This document shows, in pieces, positions 10,395-25,300 of a DNA stretch of 64,000 bases. The stretch's first letter is position 1; every line of letters starts with the position of its first letter. The DNA is from Choristoneura fumiferana. Lineage: Eukaryota > Arthropoda > Insecta > Lepidoptera > Tortricidae. The stretch covers positions 3,769,192 to 3,833,191 of the forward strand of contig NC_133491.1 of NCBI RefSeq assembly GCF_025370935.1, in the 5' to 3' direction. Below the pieces are notes generated by a model that saw only the letters and a program-made list of their open reading frames with translations, ran no database searches and was not told the DNA's origin. The translations under genes were made by a program, and so were the position numbers.

Positions 10395-13300
10395 ATGTCA
10401 GACGACGAAGTAATACGTTTCGAGATAACTGATTACGATTTAGACAACGAGTTTAACCCAAACAGACGAGGGAGAGCCAAGAAAGAGCAACAAATTTATG
10501 GTAAGTAAAATTAAGTATATTTCACAATAAATTGTAATGATAAATGTACATAACTGTCCCTGAATCAAATAAGTAAAAAGTTTAATGATTGATGGGCATA
10601 TTTGGACCAAGACAGCTGAAATTTTGCTTAGACAATACTTTTATGATGCAAACTGGATTAAAGGCTGAACGTGCGGAATTCCTGCCGAATAGGGGGCTTA
10701 AAAACTGGCAGTCCCCAGTCATGTCCCTGATAAAATTAGAATAGTTTTAAGAATCCATGTTCCAATCTGTAATGTAATGTAACATACTGTTTTACTTCAC
10801 CATTTTTTAGGTGTATGGGCTAAGGACAGTGATGAAGATGACAATGAAGACAATGTGCGGCAGAGGAGTCGTAAACAGAAGGACTATGCAGCGCCCATTG
10901 GGTTTGTGGCAGGTGGGGTTCAGCAGGCAGGGAAGAAGAAAGAACCCAAACAAGGTAAGTGATTTTACATCTGTTGTTCTCTGGTATTGGGAGTATCAGG
11001 ATTGTGCTAATACTTACTCAAAGCATCCTTCTATGATTATTTATTATTATTTATCTGGGATAAAAAGTAGCCTATGTCACTCTATGGCCCATAAACTATT
11101 TCTATGCCAAAAATGATGCTCCGTACAAACACACTCACTTTCACATTTATAATATTAGTATGGATGGATGTTTATGGTTCAGTTTACTTGATGTCTAATA
11201 CAAATTTTGTCAAAGTAGTTATAGTATTCTGACAACCTGGATGTACTTCACAATGACCAAACTTGCTTCAGGCTGCATTTTCAAGTTGTTTATTTGTGAG
11301 GCATTGCTGCTTTGGATTGGGAGGAATGGATGACATGGGAGACGCCATTGCCCAGCAGAAGGACATCGACCTAGGCTAGATACTCGTAATAATAACAGTA
11401 TTCTGGTGACATATATATGTTACAAAATTTCTTTTTGTTCTCATTCAGAATTGGAACCAGCTGAATCATCTTCCCGGGTGACAATAGCAGACAGCTCTGA
11501 CGAGGAGCCAACAACAGTCCCGGATGAGTCAGAGACAGCTGGCATCAGACGGCAAGGCCAAGGCATGCGGCCGGCTAACCTTGGGGGCAATTTGGGCAAC
11601 TGGGAGAAACATACCAAGGGTATAGGAGCGAAGTTACTTTTACAGGTATATTTATTTGTTCAAACATTGTGTTTTTCTTGATTTCCATTAACTTTTCCAG
11701 AGGCTTAGTTCTTTGATAGAAAACATGGTAATTAATTTTTTGGACAACTCAAATAAATTTGAAATATAACGGCAACATTTTTATAATAAGCTTTTATTTA
11801 ACTTCACCTTCTATATTTGTTAGAAGGTAATTTTGATTGAAAGGTATGAGTACAAATGTAGGTTGGATGACAATGCAAGTACAGTCAACATAAAGTACAA
11901 AATTAACAAAAAATATTTTATTTCAGATGGGTTACCAACCAGGTAGAGGGTTGGGAAAAGACCTGCAAGGTATATCAGCACCGGTTGAGGCGACTATTAG
12001 GAAAGGCAGGGGTGCTATAGGCGCCTATGGTCCCGAAAAGGCAGCGGTAAGTACGCCCAACTTCAATTTAAACCCAAAAGGAACTATGTAGCTTTAAAAT
12101 TTGGTTTTTAAAGGATCTACTAGTTACTGGAATATCTAAGCTTTGCGCATCATTGAGCGTTTGCATTGCGCTATTGGCATCTTTGTCGCTTGGACTAGAG
12201 ACGAAATAGTGCGTTTCTTTCGCTCACGTAATTGGATAGTTTTCTGGGTAAAAAAAGACCTATCTAACCAACGATACTTCACACTATAAGTTTAGACGAG
12301 AAAAAATCACCCCCACTGTACTTCTATGGGAGGTATGTACAATCAGCCAAATAAGTGGTCTATTTCAAATAAGTGATCAATTTTTAAACATGTTCCTATC
12401 AAATGAATATGTTGCTAAAGTCGAGCTTTTAAGTTGACAGACACGTCTATTGGCATTATTATTTTATGACATGCAAACGATTATCAACTTTAAGGTGGTA
12501 GACCATATATTTGGCTGATGGTACCCTAAAAATTATTTTTTCTTCATTTTATTTTTACATCTTGTTGGCATAATTGCTACATATATCCATGCAAAATTAC
12601 AGCATTCTAGCACTACAGTCTCTAAGCTAAGCCGCGGACGGACGGAGGGATAGACAGACAGATATGGCAAAACTATAATAGGGGACCGTTTTTACAATTT
12701 TGGCTACGGAACCCTGAAGCATTTGCTAAAAATTAAATTGTTAGTTATGTGCCAACAAATATATATTAAATTAAATTATTACTACCATTGTCTTATTACA
12801 GATAAAAGCGAAAAAGGAGGAGGAGCGGCGTCTGAAAGAGAAACAAGATGAAGAGAAAGGGCCAGAAAAATCTTACCACTGGAAGAAATCGCACAAGGGT
12901 CGCTACTTCTACCGCGACTCCGCCGACGTCATACAAGAGGGTAAACCTTCCATGCACTCTATCACCAGGTATTTAAGATAGATCCTTACCATATATAAAA
13001 ATACAAACACCGTGATACCTTATCCTTGAAAATTAGGTTGGATTTGGTTGTAACGGAAGTGAACTGTGTGAACTGAAGAATGATAGCTTTACTGCATTGT
13101 AATAGGGTCCGTTGTCTATCTGTCTGTTTGTTATAGTATAGGGCTTTGTATCTTATAAACCGTAATAGGCCGTAAACTGAAAATATTTTTCTCAACTGAA
13201 TTAGTTCCCAACTGTTTGATTTGACAAACGATTTATTTTTAAACTAAATAAGAAAAAAAATATCTGTGAAATTACATTGGAAATTTACCAAACTTTATGC

Positions 13301-16300
13301 TGAAGGAAAACATTGTGAGAATATTCGCGGCAGGCTAGCGCGGGAACTACAGCCTGAGCCATCTCATTCTGAAAGGAGGCCTGTGTCCTGTAGTGGGACG
13401 CATTATAAGTCAGATGAGATGTAACTTTATTTAAATCTCGTGCCGCCCGAAGGTGCAATAGAATTTATACAATAATTTCAATTGAGTCATGGATCCACTA
13501 GCTATATTGCCCGCGACTCCGTCCACATAGAGTTCATTAATCACTATCCCGCGGGAACTATGCAATTTTCCGGGATAAAAACTATCCTATGTTCTTCCCC
13601 GCCCCGGGACTCAAGCCATATAGCGTCATCATCATCATCATGTCAGCCGAAAGACGTCCACTGCTGGACATAGGCCTCCCCCAAGGTTCTCCACTCAGAC
13701 CGGTCTTGTGCTCTACGCATCCACCGCGATCCCGCGATTTTAACCAAGTCGTTGCTCCATCTTGTTGGAGGCCTACCGACAGCTCGTCTCCCGGTCCGCG
13801 GACGCCATTCGAGAACCTTCTGACCCCATCGGCCATCAGTCCTGCGAGCAATGTGCCCCGCCCACTGCCACTTTAGTTTCGCAATTCCATAACCATATAG
13901 CGTATTTCATCTAAATCGGTTAACAAATAGACGTACAAACTTTCGCATTTATAATATGGAATGACAATGGAACAGAGTACAATTTTTCCTCTGTTGTTTT
14001 ACACTACGGCAATTTTACATTATTCCCGACACAATTAGATTCAAATTGCTTCGACAAATTTTATAAAAAATATTTATTTGGGCCACAGTATTGGGATAGA
14101 TTCAAACGGTGCTATGTTTACAGTTCGGAGTTATCTCGCGTGCCGGTGATCGACATGACTGGTAAAGAGAAGCGCGTGCTGAGCGGCTACCACGCGCTGC
14201 GGGCCGCCGCGCCGCGCTTCGAGCACGAGCCGCGACGCCGCTGCACCAACTTTGAGGCGCCGCAGCTGTTGCACAACTTGGAGGTCATGGTCGAATGCTG
14301 CGAGCAGGTCAGTGTTTAGAGTTTAGACCACAGAATATATAATAGTACTAACGTACAGAATGGCCACGCTCCGCCCCGCACCGGTTCAAGTTACCCCACC
14401 CCTCAAGCGCAGATTGCGGGAAAACCGCAGGAAAGCAGTCGGATGCGCGACGCGAATCGCGATGTATGTCGGCCGCACGGCACTTAGTTCGGGAGCAATC
14501 ATATTGCGAAATCGTAACGGTACCCTACCTACTTTCTTTTTCTAAATAAATAGCGATTTCTGAAATTAACGCGATTAATACATGAAATAACTACCTACCG
14601 AATGATTCTTTTAAGTTTGTAGACGTATATCTATTGTAATTGAAAATAATAATGCTTAAAATACGCAAACAGACACATTTTAAGTAGGTTTAAATAAATC
14701 GAGGATATTCTGGCAGAACCGGAAGAGTGCACAATATTTATTTTTATACGGTTTTGCTAGATAAATAAAGCAGAAAACATTGAGTATGCCTATGTATGTA
14801 ATTTTTAAAAAATTTGCACTTATTCTGTTTTGCCAGAATACCCTCGAAACAGGTAAGATTAATGGTTACATTTATTTGCACATATCTAAGCCATACCTAC
14901 ATATGAGTACCTTTAAATGTCATTGGTAGCACTTATAGTACTATACGGTTTTGCAATAGTCAGCCCTGTGCAGCTTACGCACACATCGACGCGTGTACAG
15001 ACATCGTCGTGCCTATGTAGATTCAAGAACGCGTATTTTGTACGGCGTGGCCGCCCTGTGGTTTAGACAGCCGTTGAACGTGTGCAGTGTATCAGACTAT
15101 GGCAAGCCGAGAGATATGTTTTAGTATTTTTTATAATTTAATGTACCTACATCCATCTTGTTGCCGTAAACTTCAATCTTCAGTTTGGACGAGCTTACCA
15201 AAGCGCACTGAAGGCATGCTATTACTAGATAGAATTTTACAGACTTCCACAGGGGACAATTTGGTCCGTTTCCGAACTCATTCTCTCCCACAGGCACTGC
15301 ACTTTACACCGCACTAAAACCAGAATACCTAAGCACTTATTTATTTTTTGAAATGATTGCATCAAATCACAACGCTACGCCATAGCCCACGGTTCGAAAT
15401 AAACAATCATGAAGTTAGTTAGAAGTTATTCATCTCACCCGCGCACTCGCGTTCCAAACCAAACGCAACAAACTTCACACCGTAAGCCAGATTCAAAATT
15501 GCAAAGAAAGTGCTAACGTTTTCCTAAGTATGAAGAGAGCGTTTGGAAGCCCCGTAAAAGCCCACGAGAGCGAGCGAGATGTCATGCTATTTACAATGTA
15601 CGCCACTATCGCCGCGTAGACTCGCCGCGCCGCCGCCGGTCGCAATCAGCGCCACTAGCCATGCCGTGGATTACTTATGCAATTCTTAGTATTTTACGTA
15701 AAATAAAGTGCGCTAAATTATTAATAGTAGATTATTGTCGTGGCCTGGAAGTAGGCAATTGCTGGCTGAGTATGAGTATTAAACGGACGAGCTTGCGAGT
15801 CCGTTTAACTAATACGAAGCCAGCAATTGCTATTCCAGCCGAGACTAATATAAAGCTTTTCTCAAAAATGGTGAATCATTCTGAAATAGAATAAACTTTT
15901 TCTCAAAATATATTGTAAAATTTAATTTTATTCCAATATTTTTTTTATGCTTTCCCGCCTTTTTTCATTAAAAAATAAACTGCAGGTGTATTTTTCCACC
16001 GAAAACACCACAAGCTATTTCAGACCCAATAGAAAAAGTCCGGAGTTCCAACAAAATATCTGATACCGGCCATTAGACTTGGCTGTATGTATACGACTTG
16101 TGCCAATATTGCCATGGCCTTTTTAACTTTAAAAAAAATGTGACTGATTGCAGGCGCGCTAATTCATTATTGTCGAGCTAGCGCGCCTGCAATCGTTTTA
16201 ACTTTTTAATTTTTCGCTGACCATAAACTATGCACTTCACCTTCTGATATGTAAAGAATAATGTCAACTTTTACGGTCATTTTTGAGAAAAGTGATTTTA

Positions 16301-19300
16301 TTAGAACTTTTTTTCTCGTTTGGACGTTGTTCGGTTTATAAGGCAAGCCCGGCTTTTGGGCTTCTATGTAAGGATCGCCACTGAACGTGTGTTTGGTACG
16401 GCTGTTGTATACACGCCACAGGCCAAGCACGAGCCGCGACGCCGCTGCACCAACTTTGAGACGCCGCAGCTGTTGCACAACTTGCACAAATTTAAAGCCC
16501 TCAGTTTTCGACCCCAATCTTCTAATACCCTCGGTCATAATTCCGTATCTACCGCCCTTAAGACACAATATACTATAACTTCCAGGACATAATCCAAAAC
16601 GCTCGCGAACTCCAACACGCAGAAGACGAGATTGTTGTGCTGGAGCGAGACATCCGCGAGTGCGACGACAAGCTCGCCGAGCAAGAGGTCGTGATAGACA
16701 AAGTCAGGGACATCAAAGCGCGGGTCGCTCGGCTGAGCCAGCCGGAGATCTCGCTGGAAGCTGCCTATGAGGTCGTGGCGGATTTGAAGGTGAGTTTTTT
16801 TTCCTAAATCTCAACGATTTCATATAATACGGACAAAAACCTCAATTTTATGATTTAAATTCGGGTTTTGTTCCGCGTACCTTGATTTAAGAGAAGCTCG
16901 ATATTTCGGCACAGTTGCATGCGCCATGATCACGAGACGACTGGAAAATTTAAATCATAAAATTAGTAATGACCGTGATCTTACCGTGATAGTCTAAAAT
17001 AAAAGCCTCAATGTAATTTGTAAAGAATCCGATGTTTGTAGGGTTCCGTAGCCAAAATGGCAAAAGCGGATTCGCCATGTCTGTCTGTCTGTCTGTCCGT
17101 CCGTGGCTTTGCTCACGGACTATCAATGCTAGAAAGCTGTAATTTTGCACGAATTAATATGTAAACTGGTATAAAAAAATTTTTTTTAGAGTACCTTCTC
17201 TCCCCATTATTAGTAGTTTAAGAGTAAATAAATAGCAGCCTAAGGTATAAAATATACCTAAACTTGTAATATTCTGTACAAAATACGAAATCCTTACAAA
17301 AATATTACTTGATTTTTTCATAATGCCGGAATCCTATTTGGGGCGTGTCCCATAGTGAATTAAAATCCCCCAATATCAACTGCTAGTTACAATTTTAATC
17401 TTGTTTGTTACAGGACGTCCACCCTCAAGAATACGAGATGTTCGGCATCGGCGCGATCGCCGGCAACATAGTGAGTCCCCTGTTCAGCGCCATGATGGCG
17501 GCGTGGGAGCCCCTGGCGGCCCCCTCGGAGCCCGTGCCCGCGTTTCTCAAGTGGCGGCCGCTGCTCACAGAGGAGTCTTACAACAGTCTGCTGTGGCAAC
17601 ATGTCGCGCCCAAACTGAAGGCTGCTGCCGCGTGAGTACCAATTATCTAACCAATATCGTGAACCCTCGAGGGACGCGTCATTTTATATTAGACAAGCTC
17701 TAATTTGAATCAGGAATTAAGAAAAAAAATACGAAAAAATATTTTTTTTTTTTGGGGCCTTGGTCTTAGACTGAACCGGCCTTAAGCCCGGTTCACATTA
17801 TTAGTAAAATCGTGCCAGTAGCGATACATTGCGGGGTCACAATCCAAACGAGTTACACAAGATCGATCGAGCACCGCAGTGTTACCTACTGGAACGATTT
17901 TACTGGAATAATGTGAACCGGGCATTATAGCCTCTAGGTGCCTCGGGCGAGTCATTCTTTTGGCGCCCTTTTAGATATTAAATATCTTTTAAATATAATA
18001 TGATCATAGAAAGAAAGAAAGAAAGAAAGAAAATACATTTATTCACAACACAAGACAATCAGAATCAGAATATTTTATTCGTTTAACATAGGTACATTGG
18101 TATTGGTCTTAAAATTAAATCATGTTGCGAAACACTATGTTTTGCCAGCAGGCGTACGAATTTTTTTTTTTTTTTTTTTTTTCACAAATATTATCATCGA
18201 CAAAATGACAGTTCGTCTTTGTTAGACGTAGAATATTCATATTCTACTCATCATAAATACGAACTTAACGAGCACTGGCAAAATTGACCGATCAGACAGA
18301 AGTCATTTATAAAAAAAAAACTTTTCGAACACGAGAACTGGAATAGTACATTGTGTCTTAAGGGCGGTAAATAAGGAATTACGAACGAGAGTCTATTAAA
18401 GTCTAGGCTTTAATGAGTCGATTTTCGTAATTCTAGTACCGCCCCGTGCGACATACAATGTTTTTTATCACATTTGCGAGTGTAATTGTATATTTGTAAA
18501 AGAAAAACTAATATTTTTAAAAAATTGCCGATACCGCTGACTGCGCTCTTGGCAGCGCCAGCTTCGAGACGCGGACGTCGCGGTGGGCAATTTTTTTATG
18601 AAAAGATCAGATGGTGCGAATCGTAAAGGGCCAATGTTAGGATCCTTATCTTATCTTATCTTATTGTTAGGGGTCCTTGCGAATACACTTCGACCCGTAG
18701 GGTTCTTTTGTGTAATTACCCCTCCTTTGCACTTACTATATTGCCTTTATCATCTCGTCCATAAATTGGATGATTTGACGTAGCGGCAGTGCCTTAAAGT
18801 CTCCTGGTGCGGGGTATCCGTCCAAAGAGTCTCATTCTTAATCTGGCGAGGGCGTCACATTCACACATAATGTGTTCCATTGTTTCGTCTTCCTCGCCAC
18901 ATATTCTACAAACTTCATTGTCCTGTAGTCCCACCTTTACTAGTATGTGTTTAGTATCGAAATGACCTGTAAATTCCCCGACGATATGTCGGAGTTGTTT
19001 CCTACTGAGTGTCCAGAGTTTTTTAGTCCAGCTTGTGCTGACATTTTCGATGAATCGTTTTGAATGCTTTAGACCTTCCAGTGTTTTCCACTCTTGTTGG
19101 TGTTTAAGCCTAGTGTGGTCGTTTATGGCATTCTTTATGGTTCCCTGTGAAAGTCCCACATACGGTTCGGGCCCTATGTTTTTTGTTCATTGACCCTTCC
19201 CTTGCTAGCTCATCTGCTTTTTCATTTCCGATGAAGCCTCTGTGTCCTGGGATCTAAACCAGTCTCACTTTGTTTCGTCTGCCATGCTTGTTTAAGAGTC

Positions 19301-22300
19301 CGCAGCAAGTAGCGCTCAACTCCGCGTTGAGATCACGCGCTAACGCTTTAAAATGTTGTTGTTTCACCTAGAGTAAGACAGGGCGCTAGAAAGAAAGCAA
19401 GAGCGCGCTAGCGGGAAGGCGGAGCTAGAGACATGTCACAGTAACAATATTGCAGTAAAATATCTTCATACAATGGTGAAATTATTGCAGTATCTAAGTA
19501 GAATATAACAGTAGAACATCTCCAGACCAAGATTATAATATATACAGCGCGGGAGGGCAGCTACCGGCTAGGATATTATTTGGCGTTCCAAAAACGTAAA
19601 TGTACATTACACTACACATTACGCTGTAAAACTTTTTTACTGCCCATGGTGAGTACACAATTTTACGTCTTCACCTTGCCAGAAAGTGGGTTTTACCATA
19701 CGCATAGCGGGCGGTAAAACTCACATTATGGCCAGGTGTGGCGTAATAGTACATTATGTCTTAAGGGCGGTTAATAAGAAATTACGAACGAGAGTATTAG
19801 AAGCTCAAAGTCAAAGACTGAGGACTAGGTCGATGTTCATAATTATAGTACCGCCCGTGCGACTTACAATGTTTTCATCACATTTGCGAGTAAAATTGTA
19901 TATGTGTAAAAGAAAAATATTATTGTTACAAAAATTGCCGATACCGCTGGTGCAGTTCTTGGCAGCGCCAGCTACCAGCCGCCCTCCGCCTCCCGCAGCA
20001 TGTGCCTGACATGCGTGCACGAGGTCCTCCTGCTAGTCGTGCAGAACCTGCGCGCGCAGCAGTATTAGTACGCGCAACAACTCATAACGCCAAAAAAAGG
20101 CCCTTAGGTTTTATTAAGGACTGCAACCAAGTTAGCCTGCAGCTTACGACACTGTTTACGAGCAAGTGTGATGAAATAGTATATTGTACAACAAAAGCAT
20201 AAAACGAGCAATTTTACCCGAGACGTTCATATAGCCACCCGAGCCACGGCGAGGGTGGATAGAAACGTCGAGGGGAAAATGGGCTCAATGCTAGAGTTTT
20301 ACACTCTGCTTTTCACTTCGCTTGCGAAGAAATGAAATAGCAATAGTAAAAATAAATGTTCACTTATTTTGTACCTTTTATTTTTCATGCTTTACTATAT
20401 TAGTTTTATTGATTTATTTTCATCGATTTGATTGATTTTTAGGTGTAAAAAAATAAAAAAATATGTAGAAACTCTTTTGTTTGTGGTTTCACACCTTGAT
20501 TGCCTTGACCTTAGACGAAGATTCTACTTTATGCACTAGAGCATAAAAAGTTATTGTATGTTGCCTAGATGCAGCATGAACACGCACTTTACGAGCATGA
20601 GAAGTGAAATAGTCGATTGTACAACAAGAGCATAAAACGAGCCATTTTACGACGTTTACGATTTTAAGACGTTCGTTCCGGTACGGCGAGGGTGGATAGA
20701 CACGTCGAGGGAAAAATGGGTTTAATGCTCGAGTTTTACACTGCTTTTTACTTCGATTAATTCGAGGAAATAGCAACAGTGGAAACAATGGTTCACTTAC
20801 TATGTTTCTTTTATTTTTCATGAATTACTATATACATAATTCTATTTTTTTATTTTATTGATTTATTTTGATTGATTTGGTTAATTTTTAGTTTTATATA
20901 AATAAATAAAAAAGTTAAAAACTTTCTGTTTGTGGCTGGTTGACACCTGATTAGCTTGGTCTTAGACAAAGATTTTATTTTATGCACTAGAGCATAAAAA
21001 GTCATTTTATGTCGCTTAATCTCAGCATAAAAACGAACTTTACGAGCATGAGAAGTGAAAAGTATAATATCTATAGACTACAACATCAACTTGATTGGAC
21101 ACATTGAAGATTGGGTGTATTGAATAAAATAAAAAAAGTCATACAATATTGTGTTTTATTTTTTAATACATACAAGTATGAAAATTCGCTTATTTTTAAG
21201 AACTCTCTCGTATCGGTAACTTTCTAGGTAGACGCGGATCTATAATTTCAGGTAGTATGCATTCCATGTAAAATTTTCTCAATTTATTTAATATGCTCTC
21301 CCAGAATCCTGTATCCTTTTCGATTTTTTCGAATAATATGCCTTTTGGAGTCCACACCACGAAGATACAGTATCTTTTTTTGTAATATTTAACTGACCTT
21401 GTACTTGATAAAAGTAGTTGTGATTTTGCTTCAGTTTTATTTTCTGAGGATCACTTTCGTCCAACACACAGAAAGTAATTTTTTTCTTTAAAATAGCTTC
21501 TGTTGGCGTCATATTTGCCGCCGAAGCTGGGCATTTGATCTCCACAATTGTTTCTTCGTCTATGACTCCGTCGGGACTCGCGCCTAAATACTGGTGTTCC
21601 TCGAGGATGTATAACCCACAAGGTGATACTTGCACTCCTAGTGCAGCTTCAGTCTCTTTTAAAGCGATGGGCTCATTCTCATTGCCGTATCTAGTAGCAT
21701 CGCTACCTTTAAAATTGCTATATAAGAGTGTTTTTATAATATTTTTACACGACGTGGCAGCTCTTCTCTTACATATTTGACCAAACACTGACGCAGTAAG
21801 GCGTATTTTTCGTTGTTTGATCCATTCAGGGTTCGTTGCCTGCCCAACGGTATCTTTTTGGATATTTTCAAGTTCTATTTTACTTTTTGAAAAGTCTGCT
21901 AAGAGTGCTTGTTTTCTTTTTTCGTAGTGCTCAACTTCCATATCTGGTTCTTTTTCGATATCACCGTAATGTTCATCGGGTCCTGCGATACGTTTTCTTC
22001 GTTTTGATTTTTTGTCTTGGCTTGATTTTCTTTTCGCCTTTTCTGCCTGCCTCTTCTCATACTTCTGCGTGTAAGTCCCCAGTTCTTCATTTTTTGTTAA
22101 TACTTTACTCATGGTTGCTACAAGACTCCCGGTGTTTCTTTTTGTAGCAGCTGCGTAGCAACGGGACTCATAAGATCCACGAAGGGAGTAATTTATTCGT
22201 TTGCCTCCTATAAATTTTGCGATTAGTGCATTAAACTGCTCAACAATATTGTTTGTTTGCCCCATAAGGAGACTTTCGGCATTGTTTAAAATAGGACTTA

Positions 22301-25300
22301 TAGCGGTGTATATGTCATACCACAAGCCACAATCTTTCATTTGGCCTATGAAGTTTTCTTCGCCTGGTTTCGGGCCATTACAAAAATATGTTTTGCAGTT
22401 GGCATGCTCACCAAAAACGTGGCAAGGCCCGTTTCGTAGGTCTTTTTTTAATTCATTTACTTTCTCAGTAAAAGTTTTCCCTTCCATTTTCGAAGAAAAG
22501 TCTATTGCTCCTTTAATTGCCTTTCGTAGTCGCAATATGTTATCATTTAGGCATTTCCTCATGATAATAGGGACAGGTCCTTGTTTATTTTCAGTTTTTT
22601 TTGTCAAATTTCTCAATTTAGTGCAATAATTTCGTAATAAATGATTACTGCATTCTATTTTGTGTATAGCAGTGGAGTGGCCATATGGCAATGCTTCGTT
22701 TAAAGCACTCATGACACTGCTATCGCCATCACCAATAAGTTTGGTGTATTTCAAGCCATGCATATTTATGCTGCATTTAAAACCTTCTACTACACCGTCG
22801 GCTTCCATTGCTGTGGAGCTACCAGACCAGTTTTTAAAACATTTATGTTTCTTGACCTCAATCTTTTTATTACTTGCAACAGCGCATACAGAGCAATAAG
22901 AATTCCGTATTCCTAAAAAGAGAACCTTTTTAGTTTCATACCCAATAATGCACGCTACCCCGGATAATGAATTATAATTGCTGGTACGATATGATCTTTT
23001 TCCCCACGATGCGTCCGCTACTACTGTGATGTAGGGAACGCCATCAGCGTCTACGTTTCCTTTTTCAATTGCCATTTGTTTTTCTTCGAGTCCTGCCTCA
23101 AACATGCTCTTCAAAGAGATATCTTTTAAAACATCCCCAAGCAACAAATTCTCTTTCCCAAATGTTTTCTCCGCTATACATGGCATATCTAAATGAGCGC
23201 AAAGCTCATCTAATTGGGAAAAGCCACTACCCGAACATACGACTGCTTGAACAACATTTTTATTAATTTTAGACTCTAGTTTTTCATTATTAAATGCTTC
23301 TTTTTTGCCACACATTTTGCATTTGAAAAGAAAAGTTGACTGGAATCCGATTCTCGACTCCTTCACAAAATCCATATCTTTAAAGCTGCAATTAAATGGA
23401 CTATGATCCACAGCCTTCATTTGTTCAAATAAATATTGAACATTGAAAATTCGTCGACCTGTCATTTTACGTACGACTTCCTCATTGCTATCATGATCAA
23501 GTTCAATTTGTAATGATGGTGTCGAGGACGGAGTACTCGGACTCAAATTTCTGAAAGGAAAAAAAAGTTACGTTATATTTATACCATGCAAGGTTAAATC
23601 AGAGTATACGGTGAAATAAAAATATTTGATACTGCATTATGAGGCGTACACTACTACAGAAAACTTCTAACGCCGGTGACGCTATGCAAAAAATACGTTT
23701 CGATTTTCGGTGCCATATTGTGCGCGCGACTACATTTTTAATACAAGCTTTTTGCTGACTGTACTTGCATTTTCATCCAAACTACTTTTCCGTACCAAAT
23801 GTGGAAGAAGTGGGTCAAATTCAACTCGCAAGATTTTACCTGCACATACATTCATAGGTACATACATTGCAACTATTGCAAGGTAAAAGCTTGTAAAAAT
23901 AATAATAAAAACACCAACCTGCTAAAATTTTGAAATTGAGGCGGAGGATCGGTATTGTTATCACTATCAGACTGCTCACTGGCATGCTCTCCGGTGCCAA
24001 GCGTACTGCACATGTAAAAAATACATACATAGTGAAATGACGTCAGTCGCCATTAGTCAAAGTAATAACAGAGACTACCAGAGGTAATACTTCGTTCGTA
24101 ATACCTTACTTATCGCCCTTAATGAACAATGGGATATTATAGTGCTATGACCTGTATAAGTGAAATAACAGAAGTGCGGTGTACATCGATCAAGATAATA
24201 AACTGAAATCATCTTTAATAGCCGTGTCAATATAGGTACGAGTAGGTACTAGTCTCAGTGCAGTTGCAGTCAAGAGCGAAAATAAAACTACAAGTGAAAA
24301 ACGTAAGTAGCTGTGAAATAAGTTTTTGGTAAAAAAAAAAATCTGTTCAAGCTTTTTTTTTTGCTGACTGTACTTTTTGTCGACTTTACTAGCATTGTTA
24401 CCTATTAAACTACATCATACGAAATTTCAAGTCGATGCCATTAACCGTTGAAGAATTCCGTCCTGCGGAGACGATCCTGGCCGGACTACCAGGATGTCAG
24501 CTACCAGATTATTGTATTGTCACGCAATTCACATAAGTATACCAAATTTCAAGTCAATTCGACCACTGAAACTGAGTCAAATTCAACTCGCAGGATTTGA
24601 GCCTCACATACATACATACGAGTACATAGGTACATACATTGCAAGTTAAATAAAAGATTGTAAACTAGTAAAAATAATAATAAAAACACTAACCTGCTTA
24701 AATTTAGAGGTTGAGGTGGAGGATCGGTATTGTTATCACTATCAGACTGCTCACTGGCATGCTCTCCGGTGCCAAGCGTACTGCACATGTGAAAAATACA
24801 TACATGGTGAAATGACGTCAGTCGCCATTAGTCAAAGTAATAACAGAGACTACCAGAGGTAATACTTCGTTCGTAATACCTTACTTACCGCCCTAATACA
24901 CAATGTGCTATTACAGTGCTATGACCTGTATAAGTGAAATAACAAGTTTGTGTGGTGTACCTACGTCGTACAAAAATAATAAATAAAGGTACGAGTACGA
25001 AAATTCATTTTTAATACAAGCTTTTTTGCTGACTGTACTTTTTGTCGACTTTACTAGCATTGTTACCCAAACTACATTTATTTTGTACCTATACCAAAAA
25101 CAAGTCGATAACATTGTAACAGTTGAAGAGTTCCGTCCTTCGGAGACGATTCTGGCCGGACTACCAGGATGTCAGCTACCAGATTATTGTATTGTCACGC
25201 AATTTACATAATTATGCAAAATTTCAAGTCAATCCGACTGCTAGAAGTTGGTCGAATGCAAGATTTGATTACAGACAAATATCGGGACAGGTGAAACTAA

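Noticed and set aside
13582..13876. Overlapping open frames of 89-95 residues on both strands
   Set aside because: They fall entirely within a GC-rich RTE-like LINE end fragment.
14360..14545. 61-residue plus open frame in TFIP11 intron 6
   Set aside because: No family match, no acceptor/donor pair in phase with exons 6 and 7.
21899..22899. Plus-strand open frames of 79-142 residues opposite the transposase
   Set aside because: They are antisense shadows of the large exon 21288-23550.
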